Shown here: one piece after another, positions 50,968 to 58,565 of the stretch
How positions within the stretch are numbered: the stretch's first letter is position 1
Layout of the letters: each line of letters starts with the position of its first letter
Position numbers and translations under genes: made by a program
Notes under the pieces: generated by a model
Database searches by the model: none
What the model saw: only the letters and a program-made list of their open reading frames with translations
What the model was told of the DNA's origin: nothing
IMG/VR virus record: IMGVR_UViG_3300017963_007659
Location: 1 to 64,000 of that record
Length of the DNA stretch: 64,000 bases
From: a virus
Reading direction: 5' to 3' (one strand)

Positions 50968-51825
50968 ATGATTCCCCAAACCAATACACCAGAACGCCTT
51001 CAGAAAGTGGCTCTCCTTCTCGCAGAGGAAGGCTATCATGAAGAAGCTGCTGAAATTCTCGCACTTAGAATGCCTCTTCGCGGTCGAGATCCACTAGAGC
51101 TACTCAAGTCGAAGTTCAAGTACTGGACGCAACAACGAAAGCGCCGGCAGTATCTAGACAATCTATGGCCAGCTTTCGAGACCGTCTACAATAGGATTGA
51201 AGCAGTACCCCTTCGTACAAAAATCCCCGGATTCTATGTAGACGACCCTAACGCGTTATACAAAGAGCTGAAGTCAATGCCAAAGAGGTGGCGCGAGCTT
51301 CCAGCCGGGGGTGCTCGACGTCTTTTCGTCACGAAGAAACGTCAGATGGACACCAAGGGGCTCTATCCCCGGGGAGACCTCGTCTTGGCTCTCCTCCTGG
51401 AGAGGAAGTTCGCTTGGATTTTCTTCGCTCATAGAGCAGCCCTAACGGCTCTCAAAAACCCGAAGCTCAAGGCTAAGGCCAAGAACCTAACGAACCTCTT
51501 CGTCATTCCTGGACGTACTGAGTTCACACAGGAGGGGGAGAGCAACTACATCTGGCACGCTGGAGACGGAGCGTCTCCCTACCATACCGTAGTCTCTCTT
51601 AAAGAGAAGACGCCTGGCTACAAGTATCACCTCGAACTGGACATGGACATCGACGACTTCATTCGTTGGTACGACTACCAGTATTCGAGGGGACGTGTTG
51701 GAGACGTTCAGATTTATGGGACCTCACAGCTCCACGAAGACGACCGAAACAAGCTTGAACTGTGGCTCAAGAAGAATGGCGTCCACTATATGATGCGTCC
51801 GGATACACAGCGAGTGGACGGTTAG
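50968..51825 (+). CDS. LEAG-helix family protein E, 285 aa
   Basis: Fifth member of the family at 7115-11757, found far away among virion genes. LEAG-type hairpin (LQKVALLLAEEGYHEEAAEIL, about 11-31), basic helical part, then the shared beta module near 110-150 (RRLFVTKKRQMD; RGDLVLALLLE). The C-terminal domain (YIWHAGDGASPYHTVVSL, YKYHLELDMDIDDF) aligns loosely with that of protein A (7115). No catalytic residues recognised. Confidence 0.75.
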   Translation: MIPQTNTPERLQKVALLLAEEGYHEEAAEILALRMPLRGRDPLELLKSKFKYWTQQRKRRQYLDNLWPAFETVYNRIEAVPLRTKIPGFYVDDPNALYKELKSMPKRWRELPAGGARRLFVTKKRQMDTKGLYPRGDLVLALLLERKFAWIFFAHRAALTALKNPKLKAKAKNLTNLFVIPGRTEFTQEGESNYIWHAGDGASPYHTVVSLKEKTPGYKYHLELDMDIDDFIRWYDYQYSRGRVGDVQIYGTSQLHEDDRNKLELWLKKNGVHYMMRPDTQRVDG

Positions 51826-51864
51826 CTTATAGAGAGCCTAGACCATTGACAAAAGAGTGAGATC

Positions 51865-53382
51865 ATGGGCGATATCCAATTTGAGCACTTCAAGCGAACC
51901 CTTCAAGACGCCATCGCAGATGTCGACTTCGTTCGTAAGAATACGGTTTTCCAAGACACCACCTTCGCAACGCAGGTCTCGGAACGTATCACAAGTCTGA
52001 CGATGGATCAGAACGTCAAGGAGGATTGGCGCATTGAGTCAAACCAAGGTCTCCTGGATGCTGACATCCCGAACCGACGCCTTGCGTTCGACCCCAAGGG
52101 CTTCTCCATCGCGCTGAGTCGCTTCCGAGAGGGCACTGTAGACGAACCGGGACCAATCTGGCGTCGACCAGACCCTGTGACGGACGACATCTACTACCTT
52201 CTGTCAGACTTGAATCGTGGCGTCCTGATGCTTGGGCAGAATCTTGAAGTCATTCGCCTTTTCCCTGGCTATGGTCCTGACCTAGCTGGAAACCAAGAGT
52301 ATGAAGAGGTATCGTCAGCCATTGCGTTCACGATTGGCGCGCAAGAGTACGTCGCCATCGCCATGGTTGGGCACCACGTCATCAGTATCTACGAGTATCC
52401 TACAGGAACCTACGTCTCGACTATTGGAACGATCGACACTCCTGGGACACCTGACGGAGGCAACTTACTCGACAGCCCCGTCGACTTGGCATTCAATTCC
52501 GCGACGAACGAGCTTTGGGTTGCCTGTCGTGCTGGACAGCCGGTAGGGGCTACAGCTCCGAATGGTTTCCTAGCCACCTATGACCTGTCTATTCCTGCTG
52601 CGCCTGCTTGGTTGAACATCCCCTCTTACTACGAGACGGACGGCTCCCTACTTCACAGAGAGGTCAATCAGCCCTCTGGTCTTCTCATGGATGCGACTCT
52701 TAATGCTGTATGGGTCTCAAACGGAGGCTCCTCAGAGTTTGGAGCTATCGACAACACAAATGGTGTTCTGGTCAAGTTTTTCGAGGGACGCACTCTCAAC
52801 TATACTCTCTCCGGTCCAGGTTCACTGCGAATTCGAGACCTCGGAGCAGGCACTCGTTGGGTCTACGTCGCGAACACCAACTACGGTACCATCGAAGTCT
52901 TCGATATCATGTCACAGAAGCACCTTCACACCTATGGCTTCCGATCCACGGAGGACACCGCTGTTAGTCAGACGGAGTTCATCTTCGGATCCATCGGACA
53001 AGCTACCGGTGTTCAGCCAGACACCGTGACCATCGATGGTGTGACGACGGAAGTCATCGTCGTCTCTGACGCTCTGAATGGACGTGTCCAGAGAATCAAC
53101 GAAGAAGCCTACGACACCGACAACTACGTGAACTACGAGCCCCGCACCTTCACCGTTCCGCTTCATCTCATCGGTTGGGCAATCAGCGGGGATGTGCCAA
53201 CCGATCTTTGTACTGTCTACTACCGCAAGTCTTTAACGGAAGAATTCAGGGTACTTGACCCTGTGACCCATGTCCCTTACGGAGACTGGTTCCAATTTCG
53301 TCTTGCGGTACATTTAGACCGAGGTCGAGTAGTACGCCCTTGGTATATAAAAGAACTGGTAATTATTGGAGAACAGGTCTAA
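51865..53382 (+). CDS. Virion protein with NHL-like beta-propeller, 505 aa
   Basis: An N-terminal helical/attachment part (about 1-85) is followed by repeated four-strand units with NHL/propeller features: VISIYEYPTGTYVSTIG, SPVDLAFNSATNELWVA, QPSGLLMDATLNAVWVS, TRWVYVANTNYGTIEVFD. A jelly-roll-like end (PRTFTVPLHLIGWAI...) closes it. Propellers in tail tips or fibres often bind glycans. It precedes further small virion-type genes. Confidence 0.75.
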   Translation: MGDIQFEHFKRTLQDAIADVDFVRKNTVFQDTTFATQVSERITSLTMDQNVKEDWRIESNQGLLDADIPNRRLAFDPKGFSIALSRFREGTVDEPGPIWRRPDPVTDDIYYLLSDLNRGVLMLGQNLEVIRLFPGYGPDLAGNQEYEEVSSAIAFTIGAQEYVAIAMVGHHVISIYEYPTGTYVSTIGTIDTPGTPDGGNLLDSPVDLAFNSATNELWVACRAGQPVGATAPNGFLATYDLSIPAAPAWLNIPSYYETDGSLLHREVNQPSGLLMDATLNAVWVSNGGSSEFGAIDNTNGVLVKFFEGRTLNYTLSGPGSLRIRDLGAGTRWVYVANTNYGTIEVFDIMSQKHLHTYGFRSTEDTAVSQTEFIFGSIGQATGVQPDTVTIDGVTTEVIVVSDALNGRVQRINEEAYDTDNYVNYEPRTFTVPLHLIGWAISGDVPTDLCTVYYRKSLTEEFRVLDPVTHVPYGDWFQFRLAVHLDRGRVVRPWYIKELVIIGEQV

Positions 53383-53387
53383 GACCG

Positions 53388-53633
53388 ATGGCTCTAGTAC
53401 ACCTCAGACAAGCTACAGTCCAGACCTCTGTGACTGTCAATACCCTTCAAGTTGTGTATGAAACCTATGATGTTCTAACGGATCCCTGCGTATTTGCCCA
53501 AGCTGACCAAACCAAGATTCTCGCCGATGCAGGGCTACCAGAAACACTGTCATGGGACTCATGTACAGTAGTTTCTCACTCCATCGTCGGGCGTACCAAC
53601 AGGTATGTGCTCGACGTTGTTGTGTCGGGTTAA
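53388..53633 (+). CDS. Hypothetical protein, 81 aa
   Basis: Not recognised. Small beta-rich protein (LRQATVQTSVTVNTLQVVYETYDV, in parts; VVSHSIVGRTNRYVLDVVV), consistent with a virion component. ATG 53388 lies 5 nt after the stop of the propeller gene. Confidence 0.65.
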   Translation: MALVHLRQATVQTSVTVNTLQVVYETYDVLTDPCVFAQADQTKILADAGLPETLSWDSCTVVSHSIVGRTNRYVLDVVVSG

Positions 53634-53636
53634 TAA

Positions 53637-54188
53637 ATGGCACCTGATACGCTTCAAGGCGGATTCACCGCTGCTGCTCCAGATTCCTCTCAGTTTGAGG
53701 AAGATGACGACCGCGAAGTCACCGCCATCACAGCTCTAGAAATCGAAACGACCAAGACAAAAGAGACGTTGGCTCGAATGCGGGACTCGAATATCGCACA
53801 TCCAATCGCCTCTGCAGCAGGGAGGATGCCAACACCACCCCCCTCCTCGCTGACACCTGATGGCTCCTGGAACACCAGAGCCATCTACAACAACCATATC
53901 TTTGACATTGGAATGGCCCGAACTCTCTTCAAGGACCAGCCGCTACGCCTTGACCGAGCTATCGAACAGATAGTAAAGAGGATCGATGTTGTAACAAAGG
54001 TTAATATAACATTAATTGAGGGGGAACTCACAATCGTGTCGGACTCTTCTCGGCACCGTTCTTTGGAGGCTCCTGGTTTGGTGGTGGCATTCTCTCGCTA
54101 CACTACTGATTTCAGTACTGTAGAGCTGACGGCTACAAGCGAACGAACACGCCTCCTGATTATTGTCTGGAGAGAAGATGACGTCTAG
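53637..54188 (+). CDS. Putative virion protein, 183 aa
   Basis: Not recognised. N-terminal disordered/acidic part, a helical segment, then a basic helix (RLDRAIEQIVKRIDVVTKVNI) and a predicted beta hairpin (EGELTIVSDSSRH; VELTATSERTRLLIIVWRED). Starts 3 nt after the previous stop and overlaps the next gene by 11 nt, indicating an operon. Confidence 0.65.
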   Translation: MAPDTLQGGFTAAAPDSSQFEEDDDREVTAITALEIETTKTKETLARMRDSNIAHPIASAAGRMPTPPPSSLTPDGSWNTRAIYNNHIFDIGMARTLFKDQPLRLDRAIEQIVKRIDVVTKVNITLIEGELTIVSDSSRHRSLEAPGLVVAFSRYTTDFSTVELTATSERTRLLIIVWREDDV

Positions 54189-54807
54189 GTCGCGAAAACG
54201 CGACCAAAAACAGTCTGCTGGCAATAATTTAGGGAATTCCGATATGTCCGATATGGAGAAGTTTGCCCTACTGCTAGAGCAGCGTGACAAAATACAAGCG
54301 GAAGCTCGTAAGGCAAACGAAGCAGCACAACAAGAGGCGCAGAAACGTCTCATTCAGGTTCAGACGGACAGCACGCAGAATCTTGCTGACGTGGCGAACT
54401 CGCTCGCGAAGGTTCATGGGGCGCAGCAAGACGCGCACGACGTTCTAGGAGCTGTTGAGAAAGCTATCGTAGAACATGACAACGCGCTGAGACGCCATAT
54501 TGACGCTATGAAGCAACGAAACAAAGAACAAGACCGCGAGCGAGACAGACTCGAAACAACAGTCGTAGCAGGCTGCACAGGCTGCCAAGATACGCAGAAG
54601 ACAAGCTCTCTGGCAATCATCGAAGTCATGGGGAAGGTCGAAAGCGCGATCAAAGACCAAACCGCAGCGACCAATAAACTTGTAGAGAAGCAGGTCAGTC
54701 TAGGTAAGATTCTGGGCTCCATCATCACGGTATCTGGAGCTTTGGCGGTACTAATCGGGGCTATTCTGGCAATGATTAAGCTCTTCAGCAGCACACCTCC
54801 TTCCTGA
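54178..54807 (+). CDS. Coiled-coil protein with C-terminal membrane anchor, 209 aa
   Basis: Basic N-terminus, a long coiled coil (about 35-120, KIQAEARKANEAAQQEAQKR; HDNALRRHIDAMKQRNKEQD), a GCTGC dicysteine (about 137-141), and a C-terminal membrane helix (IITVSGALAVLIGAILAMI, about 181-199). First gene of a run of small membrane proteins, so a lysis or spanin-type role is possible; no direct motif. ATG 54178 with GGAGAG upstream overlaps the preceding gene. Confidence 0.65.
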   Translation: MTSRSRKRDQKQSAGNNLGNSDMSDMEKFALLLEQRDKIQAEARKANEAAQQEAQKRLIQVQTDSTQNLADVANSLAKVHGAQQDAHDVLGAVEKAIVEHDNALRRHIDAMKQRNKEQDRERDRLETTVVAGCTGCQDTQKTSSLAIIEVMGKVESAIKDQTAATNKLVEKQVSLGKILGSIITVSGALAVLIGAILAMIKLFSSTPPS

Positions 54808-54813
54808 TAGACA

Positions 54814-54821
54814 GGTTACCT
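54814..54821 (+). promoter_or_regulatory. GGTTACCT element within GACAGG/CCTGTC inverted repeat
   Basis: Twenty-four nt before the holin-like ATG. GACAGG (54810-54815) and CCTGTC (54838-54843) flank it and the AAGGAG ribosome site, so a hairpin could mask translation. Confidence 0.4.
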
Positions 54822-54845
54822 TTCTGTGAAAAGGAGTCCTGTCAC

Positions 54846-55454
54846 ATGTCTAGAAACTTCCCCAAGATTCTCGGTCTCTTGACCTTCCCGGTCATCTTCC
54901 TGTTCTCCATGGTCGCATTTGGACAGCCTTGTCCAGATGTCGACGTTCAAGTAGTCAATGAAGCCGTTGCGCAGCAAGAATGGTGGATGGTGCTTCTCGA
55001 CGCGCTGCTCCAACTCGTAGCGCCCATCGTCATCGGTGTTTTGGGAACCTTGGCGAGCATCGCGATTCGTAAATGGGGGAAGAAGCTCGACGTAGACACG
55101 CAGGACCGCTTCATCGGTCTCACCCAAAACCTCATCTCTTCCGGCGTAGCTTTCGCGGAAGAGCAGGGACGCAAAGCGCTGAAGGTAGGGGAAGCGCAGA
55201 CAGATGGTGCACGGAAGCTCCAACACGCTGTGGACTACATCCAAGAGCAGCTTGAAGAGTCTCGACTCCCTCAGATGGGAACGGAGAAGCTCGAACGTCT
55301 CATTGAGTCCAGACTCCATGCAGAACGTGCGAATCCAACAGGCTCTGTCCCAAGCGACCCTTCAGACCCAGAAAACGTCTATACTATTGAACTTCCAGTT
55401 GAATCCACCACAGCGGAGACAACACCAGAACCAGAACAAACAGACGAGGAGTAA
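54846..55454 (+). CDS. LLH-type holin-like protein, 202 aa
   Basis: A signal-peptide-like hydrophobic N-terminus (about 8-26) and a membrane segment (LQLVAPIVIGVLGTLASIAI, about 59-78) precede an amphipathic cytoplasmic helix with ...RKWGKKL, VAFAEEQGRKALKVG and AVDYIQEQL. This membrane-plus-A-E-Q-x2-G-x-K pattern is that of the LLH holin superfamily. The acidic, Thr/Pro/Glu-rich tail is atypical. The role would be timed permeabilisation of the inner membrane. AAGGAG precedes the ATG. Neighbouring membrane genes fit a lysis region. Confidence 0.75.
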   Translation: MSRNFPKILGLLTFPVIFLFSMVAFGQPCPDVDVQVVNEAVAQQEWWMVLLDALLQLVAPIVIGVLGTLASIAIRKWGKKLDVDTQDRFIGLTQNLISSGVAFAEEQGRKALKVGEAQTDGARKLQHAVDYIQEQLEESRLPQMGTEKLERLIESRLHAERANPTGSVPSDPSDPENVYTIELPVESTTAETTPEPEQTDEE

Positions 55455-55460
55455 TCGTCA

Positions 55461-56024
55461 ATGTCTACAAGAATGACATCAGCCAAGGACGAGCTTCTGC
55501 TTGACCTCACTATGGAAACCGCTACTGTGCTAAGAGAAGTCCGTGAGTCTCTAGAGCAGGAGTATGATGGCAAAGTAGCGTCAGTGAACGCACAGATTCT
55601 TGAAGCGGAAAAGACCGCTGCTTCGTCAGCCATCGAGAAGCTGATCAAGAAGCATCCAGGGGCATGCAAAGTCTTCTCTGGAGGAGGAGGAGGAATAAAG
55701 GGGCTGGCGAAGAAAGCCAAGAAGCTCAAGAATGCCGTCCAGAAGATGGACTCCAAGACGGAGAAAGAACGAAAGACAGCAGGAGCAGTCGTACTGACAA
55801 CCATACTTTTTTTCGCTGGTTATCCCTTAGCGGGGTTTACTGGACCATGGCTCGCGGACGCGAATTGGAAAATCCTCAAGTGGCAAGGCAAGCAAGTCTA
55901 CAAAGCTATGGACTGGCTGCTCAAGAATGCAGAGGATGTGGGCAGTGGGATCAAAGACCTGTGCAAGGATGTCAAACCCGCGCTTCCAGACAAGATGGAG
56001 AAGGTCATGAAAGAGTCCAAGTAG
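55461..56024 (+). CDS. Membrane-associated protein, 187 aa
   Basis: Not recognised. N-terminal coiled coil (about 8-60), a Lys-rich/Gly-rich hinge (GGGGGIKGLAKKAKKLKN, about 74-91) and a hydrophobic stretch (AGAVVLTTILFFAGYPLAGF, about 107-126) that may cross or insert in a membrane, then an amphipathic end. It follows the holin-like gene by 6 nt. Lysis, pore-forming or virion-internal functions are all possible. Confidence 0.65.
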   Translation: MSTRMTSAKDELLLDLTMETATVLREVRESLEQEYDGKVASVNAQILEAEKTAASSAIEKLIKKHPGACKVFSGGGGGIKGLAKKAKKLKNAVQKMDSKTEKERKTAGAVVLTTILFFAGYPLAGFTGPWLADANWKILKWQGKQVYKAMDWLLKNAEDVGSGIKDLCKDVKPALPDKMEKVMKESK

Positions 56025-56043
56025 GATGCCACTTATTGAGTGT

Positions 56044-56051
56044 GGTTATCT
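56044..56051 (+). promoter_or_regulatory. GGTTATCT element
   Basis: Twenty-two nt before the ATG at 56074; the ribosome site AATGAT is weak. Confidence 0.4.
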
Positions 56052-56073
56052 TTGTGTGTAGTGAGATAATGAT

Positions 56074-56394
56074 ATGATAGCCCTACTCATTTGGACGAAG
56101 ATCAAACTTGTTCTAAAGAAGTATTGGATCTTCTTTGTATCCGGACTTCTTGCAGTTCTATCAGTTCTAGCTTGGGTCTTCATGCGCCCCTCAAAGAAAC
56201 CCATCCACATCGTAGTGAAGGATAAACGAGAGGAAACACACCGAAAACTCGCAGAAGCTGAAGCAAAAGCTGCTATCGAGATTGGACGGGCACAGGGTAG
56301 AGAAGAAGCGGTTCAAATAGAGGTTGAGAACATCAGGCAGGAACCGGATAGCCGGAAACGGCGTGAGCGTCTTGCAGCTCTTTTAGCGAGGTAG
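56074..56394 (+). CDS. Inner-membrane spanin-like protein, 106 aa
   Basis: One N-terminal membrane helix (WIFFVSGLLAVLSVLAWVFM, about 18-37), a short linker, and a charged coiled coil (EETHRKLAEAEAKAAIEIG..., about 53-100). This type II anchored coiled coil is the layout of phage i-spanins (Rz-like). No outer-membrane partner lipoprotein is seen embedded, though the signal-peptide protein at 56669 is nearby. Spanin assignment is by architecture only. Confidence 0.55.
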   Translation: MIALLIWTKIKLVLKKYWIFFVSGLLAVLSVLAWVFMRPSKKPIHIVVKDKREETHRKLAEAEAKAAIEIGRAQGREEAVQIEVENIRQEPDSRKRRERLAALLAR

Positions 56395-56399
56395 TCATC

Positions 56400-56672
56400 A
56401 TGACAGATACACAACGAAGAGACGCAGGACTATGGGAAGACCTTGGAGGTAAGGGGTCTACCTCCGTTGCTGCTCCTGTCAAAGCTCAGCCAAACGGGAA
56501 TGCCGACGACCTAGCTCCTGTGCGCCCCTTTGAGGGCAATGATACCCCCAATCTCATGCGACTCTATCGTGCTCTGATGACAGTGAGTCGACATGGTCCT
56601 TTGACATCGCAACCAGCTCGTCTGCTCGTCAAGCTCATCCAAGAGCTACTGCAACGAGGCGAAAAGATATGA
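56400..56672 (+). CDS. Hypothetical protein, 90 aa
   Basis: Not recognised. Disordered N-terminal half (GGKGSTSVAAPVKAQPNGNA), then a helical segment (NLMRLYRALMTVSRHG; ARLLVKLIQELLQRGEKI). Starts 5 nt after the previous stop and overlaps the next ATG by 4 nt. Confidence 0.65.
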   Translation: MTDTQRRDAGLWEDLGGKGSTSVAAPVKAQPNGNADDLAPVRPFEGNDTPNLMRLYRALMTVSRHGPLTSQPARLLVKLIQELLQRGEKI

Positions 56673-57148
56673 AACTGCTACAGTGGACAACCATCATCGG
56701 GGTCCTCATTCTCCTCCCTACCATCTGTAGGGCAGAAGAGGACACGAGTACTGTCAGTGCATCTCCCTATGAGGAGGCACCGCAGTTCAACCCGATTCCT
56801 CTGGATGAAGGAGAAGCCGCTCCCTTAGATGGGCTACTGATTGACGAGCGTACAGGAATGGAGCTAGCTCTCCTACGAGCGAGCGACCTTCGCCTGAGAA
56901 CGGAACTTGAAGTACGTCTGGACCTTTGGGAAGAGCAGGAGACCATTTACGAAAATGCTCTTGCAAGCCTTCAGAGCCAAGTAGAGACGTTGACGACGGA
57001 GCTGGCAGGGAGAGAGCCTTCGTGGTGGAATCGCTACGGAGGAGTGGTCCTAGGCACCATAGGATTTGTGGTGGGGGCTGCTGTAACGATTCTTGTAGCA
57101 TGGGCTGTAGCTGAAGCAGTTACCCCTGATACTGTAACAGCAGAGTGA
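56669..57148 (+). CDS. Signal peptide/coiled-coil/membrane protein, 159 aa
   Basis: Signal peptide with cleavage probable after CRA (about 1-22), an acidic linker, a coiled coil (ELALLRASDLRLRTELEVRL, LASLQSQVETLTTELAG; about 65-112) and a C-terminal membrane helix (GTIGFVVGAAVTILVAWAV, about 129-147). The two-anchor layout is compatible with a unimolecular spanin-like or lysis-regulating protein. Overlaps the previous stop (ATGA). Confidence 0.65.
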   Translation: MKLLQWTTIIGVLILLPTICRAEEDTSTVSASPYEEAPQFNPIPLDEGEAAPLDGLLIDERTGMELALLRASDLRLRTELEVRLDLWEEQETIYENALASLQSQVETLTTELAGREPSWWNRYGGVVLGTIGFVVGAAVTILVAWAVAEAVTPDTVTAE

Positions 57149-57158
57149 AGGACCACTA

Positions 57159-57959
57159 ATGGCAACTACAGTCGAACTCACGATCTTGACGAGAGGGTGG
57201 CTATATATAGGGAGTTCCTACAAGATTGCCCCTCAGAAGTCCCTTGTCCTCGTGATGACAAAGGTGCTTCGTGATGAGGAATTGGCATACCTTGTCTACA
57301 GGTTCGCAGAAGAAGGAAAGCTCTTTGGACGTTTGGATGGCGCGCTCGTACCTCCCTTGGATTTGCTCCTCGAATTCACGGACCCCATGTCCACTTCGAG
57401 GGGTACAGAGTTTCCTCCAGATGCTCCGATTGGGAAGTTTTTCTTCAGGACAGACCTCGGTCCTGCTGGCGAGATGTATCTTCGGAACAATACTGGATGG
57501 CTGAACCTGACGCCTACACCTATCGCGCACGGAGCTACACACCTTCCCATCGCTTTTGGCGGGACGGATCCTATTCCTGGTTTGGAGAGGCTCCAAGACA
57601 CCTACGCCTGTACGCTAGCCGAAACGGTACTCGACCTTGTCTACCAATCGGCTGGAAATACCGTTGAGCGTGCCGACGCTTCGGGCCTAGCAACTATGCC
57701 CTCTATAGGATTCATTGAGAGCAAAGGGACACCAACATCGTGTCTTGTGACTACGAGTGGTATCCTTTCTGGCTTCTTGGTTAAATATGCAGGAGGGGGT
57801 GGTTTGTCTCCGGATACAACGTACTATGCAGACCCATTGAATCCGGGGTTAATTACGAATGTACCCCCTGTAGTACCGGGACAAGTTTTCCAGCGTATTG
57901 GCTACGCTAAGAACACTGATGAGCTGTTGGTTGAGATCGACGCTCACATTCTCTTGTAG
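57159..57959 (+). CDS. Tail-fibre-like protein, 266 aa
   Basis: Beta-rich with the fibre linker ATHLPIAFGGTDPIPGL (about 129-145), the 'H-x-P-G-G-x-D-x-I-P' segment common in phage fibres, and a C-terminal beta domain (CLVTTSGILSGFLVKYAGGG; GQVFQRIGYAKNTDELLVEI) similar to capsid-decoration or fibre-tip domains. Heads a second structural group. AAGGACC precedes the ATG. Confidence 0.7.
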   Translation: MATTVELTILTRGWLYIGSSYKIAPQKSLVLVMTKVLRDEELAYLVYRFAEEGKLFGRLDGALVPPLDLLLEFTDPMSTSRGTEFPPDAPIGKFFFRTDLGPAGEMYLRNNTGWLNLTPTPIAHGATHLPIAFGGTDPIPGLERLQDTYACTLAETVLDLVYQSAGNTVERADASGLATMPSIGFIESKGTPTSCLVTTSGILSGFLVKYAGGGGLSPDTTYYADPLNPGLITNVPPVVPGQVFQRIGYAKNTDELLVEIDAHILL

Positions 57960-57970
57960 AGGAGAGAGAC

Positions 57971-58240
57971 ATGCCACGACCTTTTCCAGTTCTTTCGTCC
58001 GCTGATAAAGCTGCCCATGCCGCTGAGACCTTCACAGCGACGTTCAGATACATTGGAACGAATCCTCCCATTGCAGCAACCGGGAAATACATCATGAAGT
58101 GTACGGGTTATGACGGGACACTACATGAGATTGAGCATGGAACTGAGAACTTTGAGGTCACAGACCCAAGAGTCGCTCGCTGCTTGGAGCTGCACATCGA
58201 CTACTTCACCAAAGAGCTAGACTACGAGCGCGTGGTCTAA
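57971..58240 (+). CDS. Hypothetical protein, 89 aa
   Basis: Not recognised. Small soluble beta-rich protein (ATFRYIGTNPPIAATGKYIM...) with a helical end containing ARCLELHIDYFTKELDYERV. GGAGAGAG precedes the ATG. Between two structural genes, probably a minor virion component. Confidence 0.65.
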   Translation: MPRPFPVLSSADKAAHAAETFTATFRYIGTNPPIAATGKYIMKCTGYDGTLHEIEHGTENFEVTDPRVARCLELHIDYFTKELDYERVV

Positions 58241-58249
58241 GAGGCTATC

Positions 58250-58552
58250 ATGACGAAAGTGAAGATGGAGTATAGAGGAGAATCAAAAAGGGTGAAACTC
58301 CCTTCTGGCTTGCACACCGCAGATCGAACCGAGATGTTCATGGTAGCCGACGTAAAAACCGGCGACATAGCAGAATTTGAGGACGAACGAACCCTTCAGT
58401 TCGTCAAACTTGCTCGCTGTCAAGATGGATCCAGTGCTTGGGTCAATATCGCTAGTGCAGCGGATGTAACTGTCACATTTACACCCATTCAACCGAAAGC
58501 CCCAAGTCGGCGCACGTCCTGGAAATCACGTGGCGGACGGGCGAAGAAGTAA
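58250..58552 (+). CDS. Hypothetical protein, 100 aa
   Basis: Not recognised. Beta-rich (VKMEYRGESKRVKLPSG...; WVNIASAADVTVTFTPI) with a basic C-terminus (SRRTSWKSRGGRAKK). Starts 9 nt after the preceding stop. Confidence 0.65.
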   Translation: MTKVKMEYRGESKRVKLPSGLHTADRTEMFMVADVKTGDIAEFEDERTLQFVKLARCQDGSSAWVNIASAADVTVTFTPIQPKAPSRRTSWKSRGGRAKK

Positions 58553-58565
58553 AGGAGACTGACCC

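Noticed and set aside
51847-51852. TTGACA before the propeller gene, as a promoter
   Set aside because: No -10 box at a proper distance exists before the ATG at 51865.
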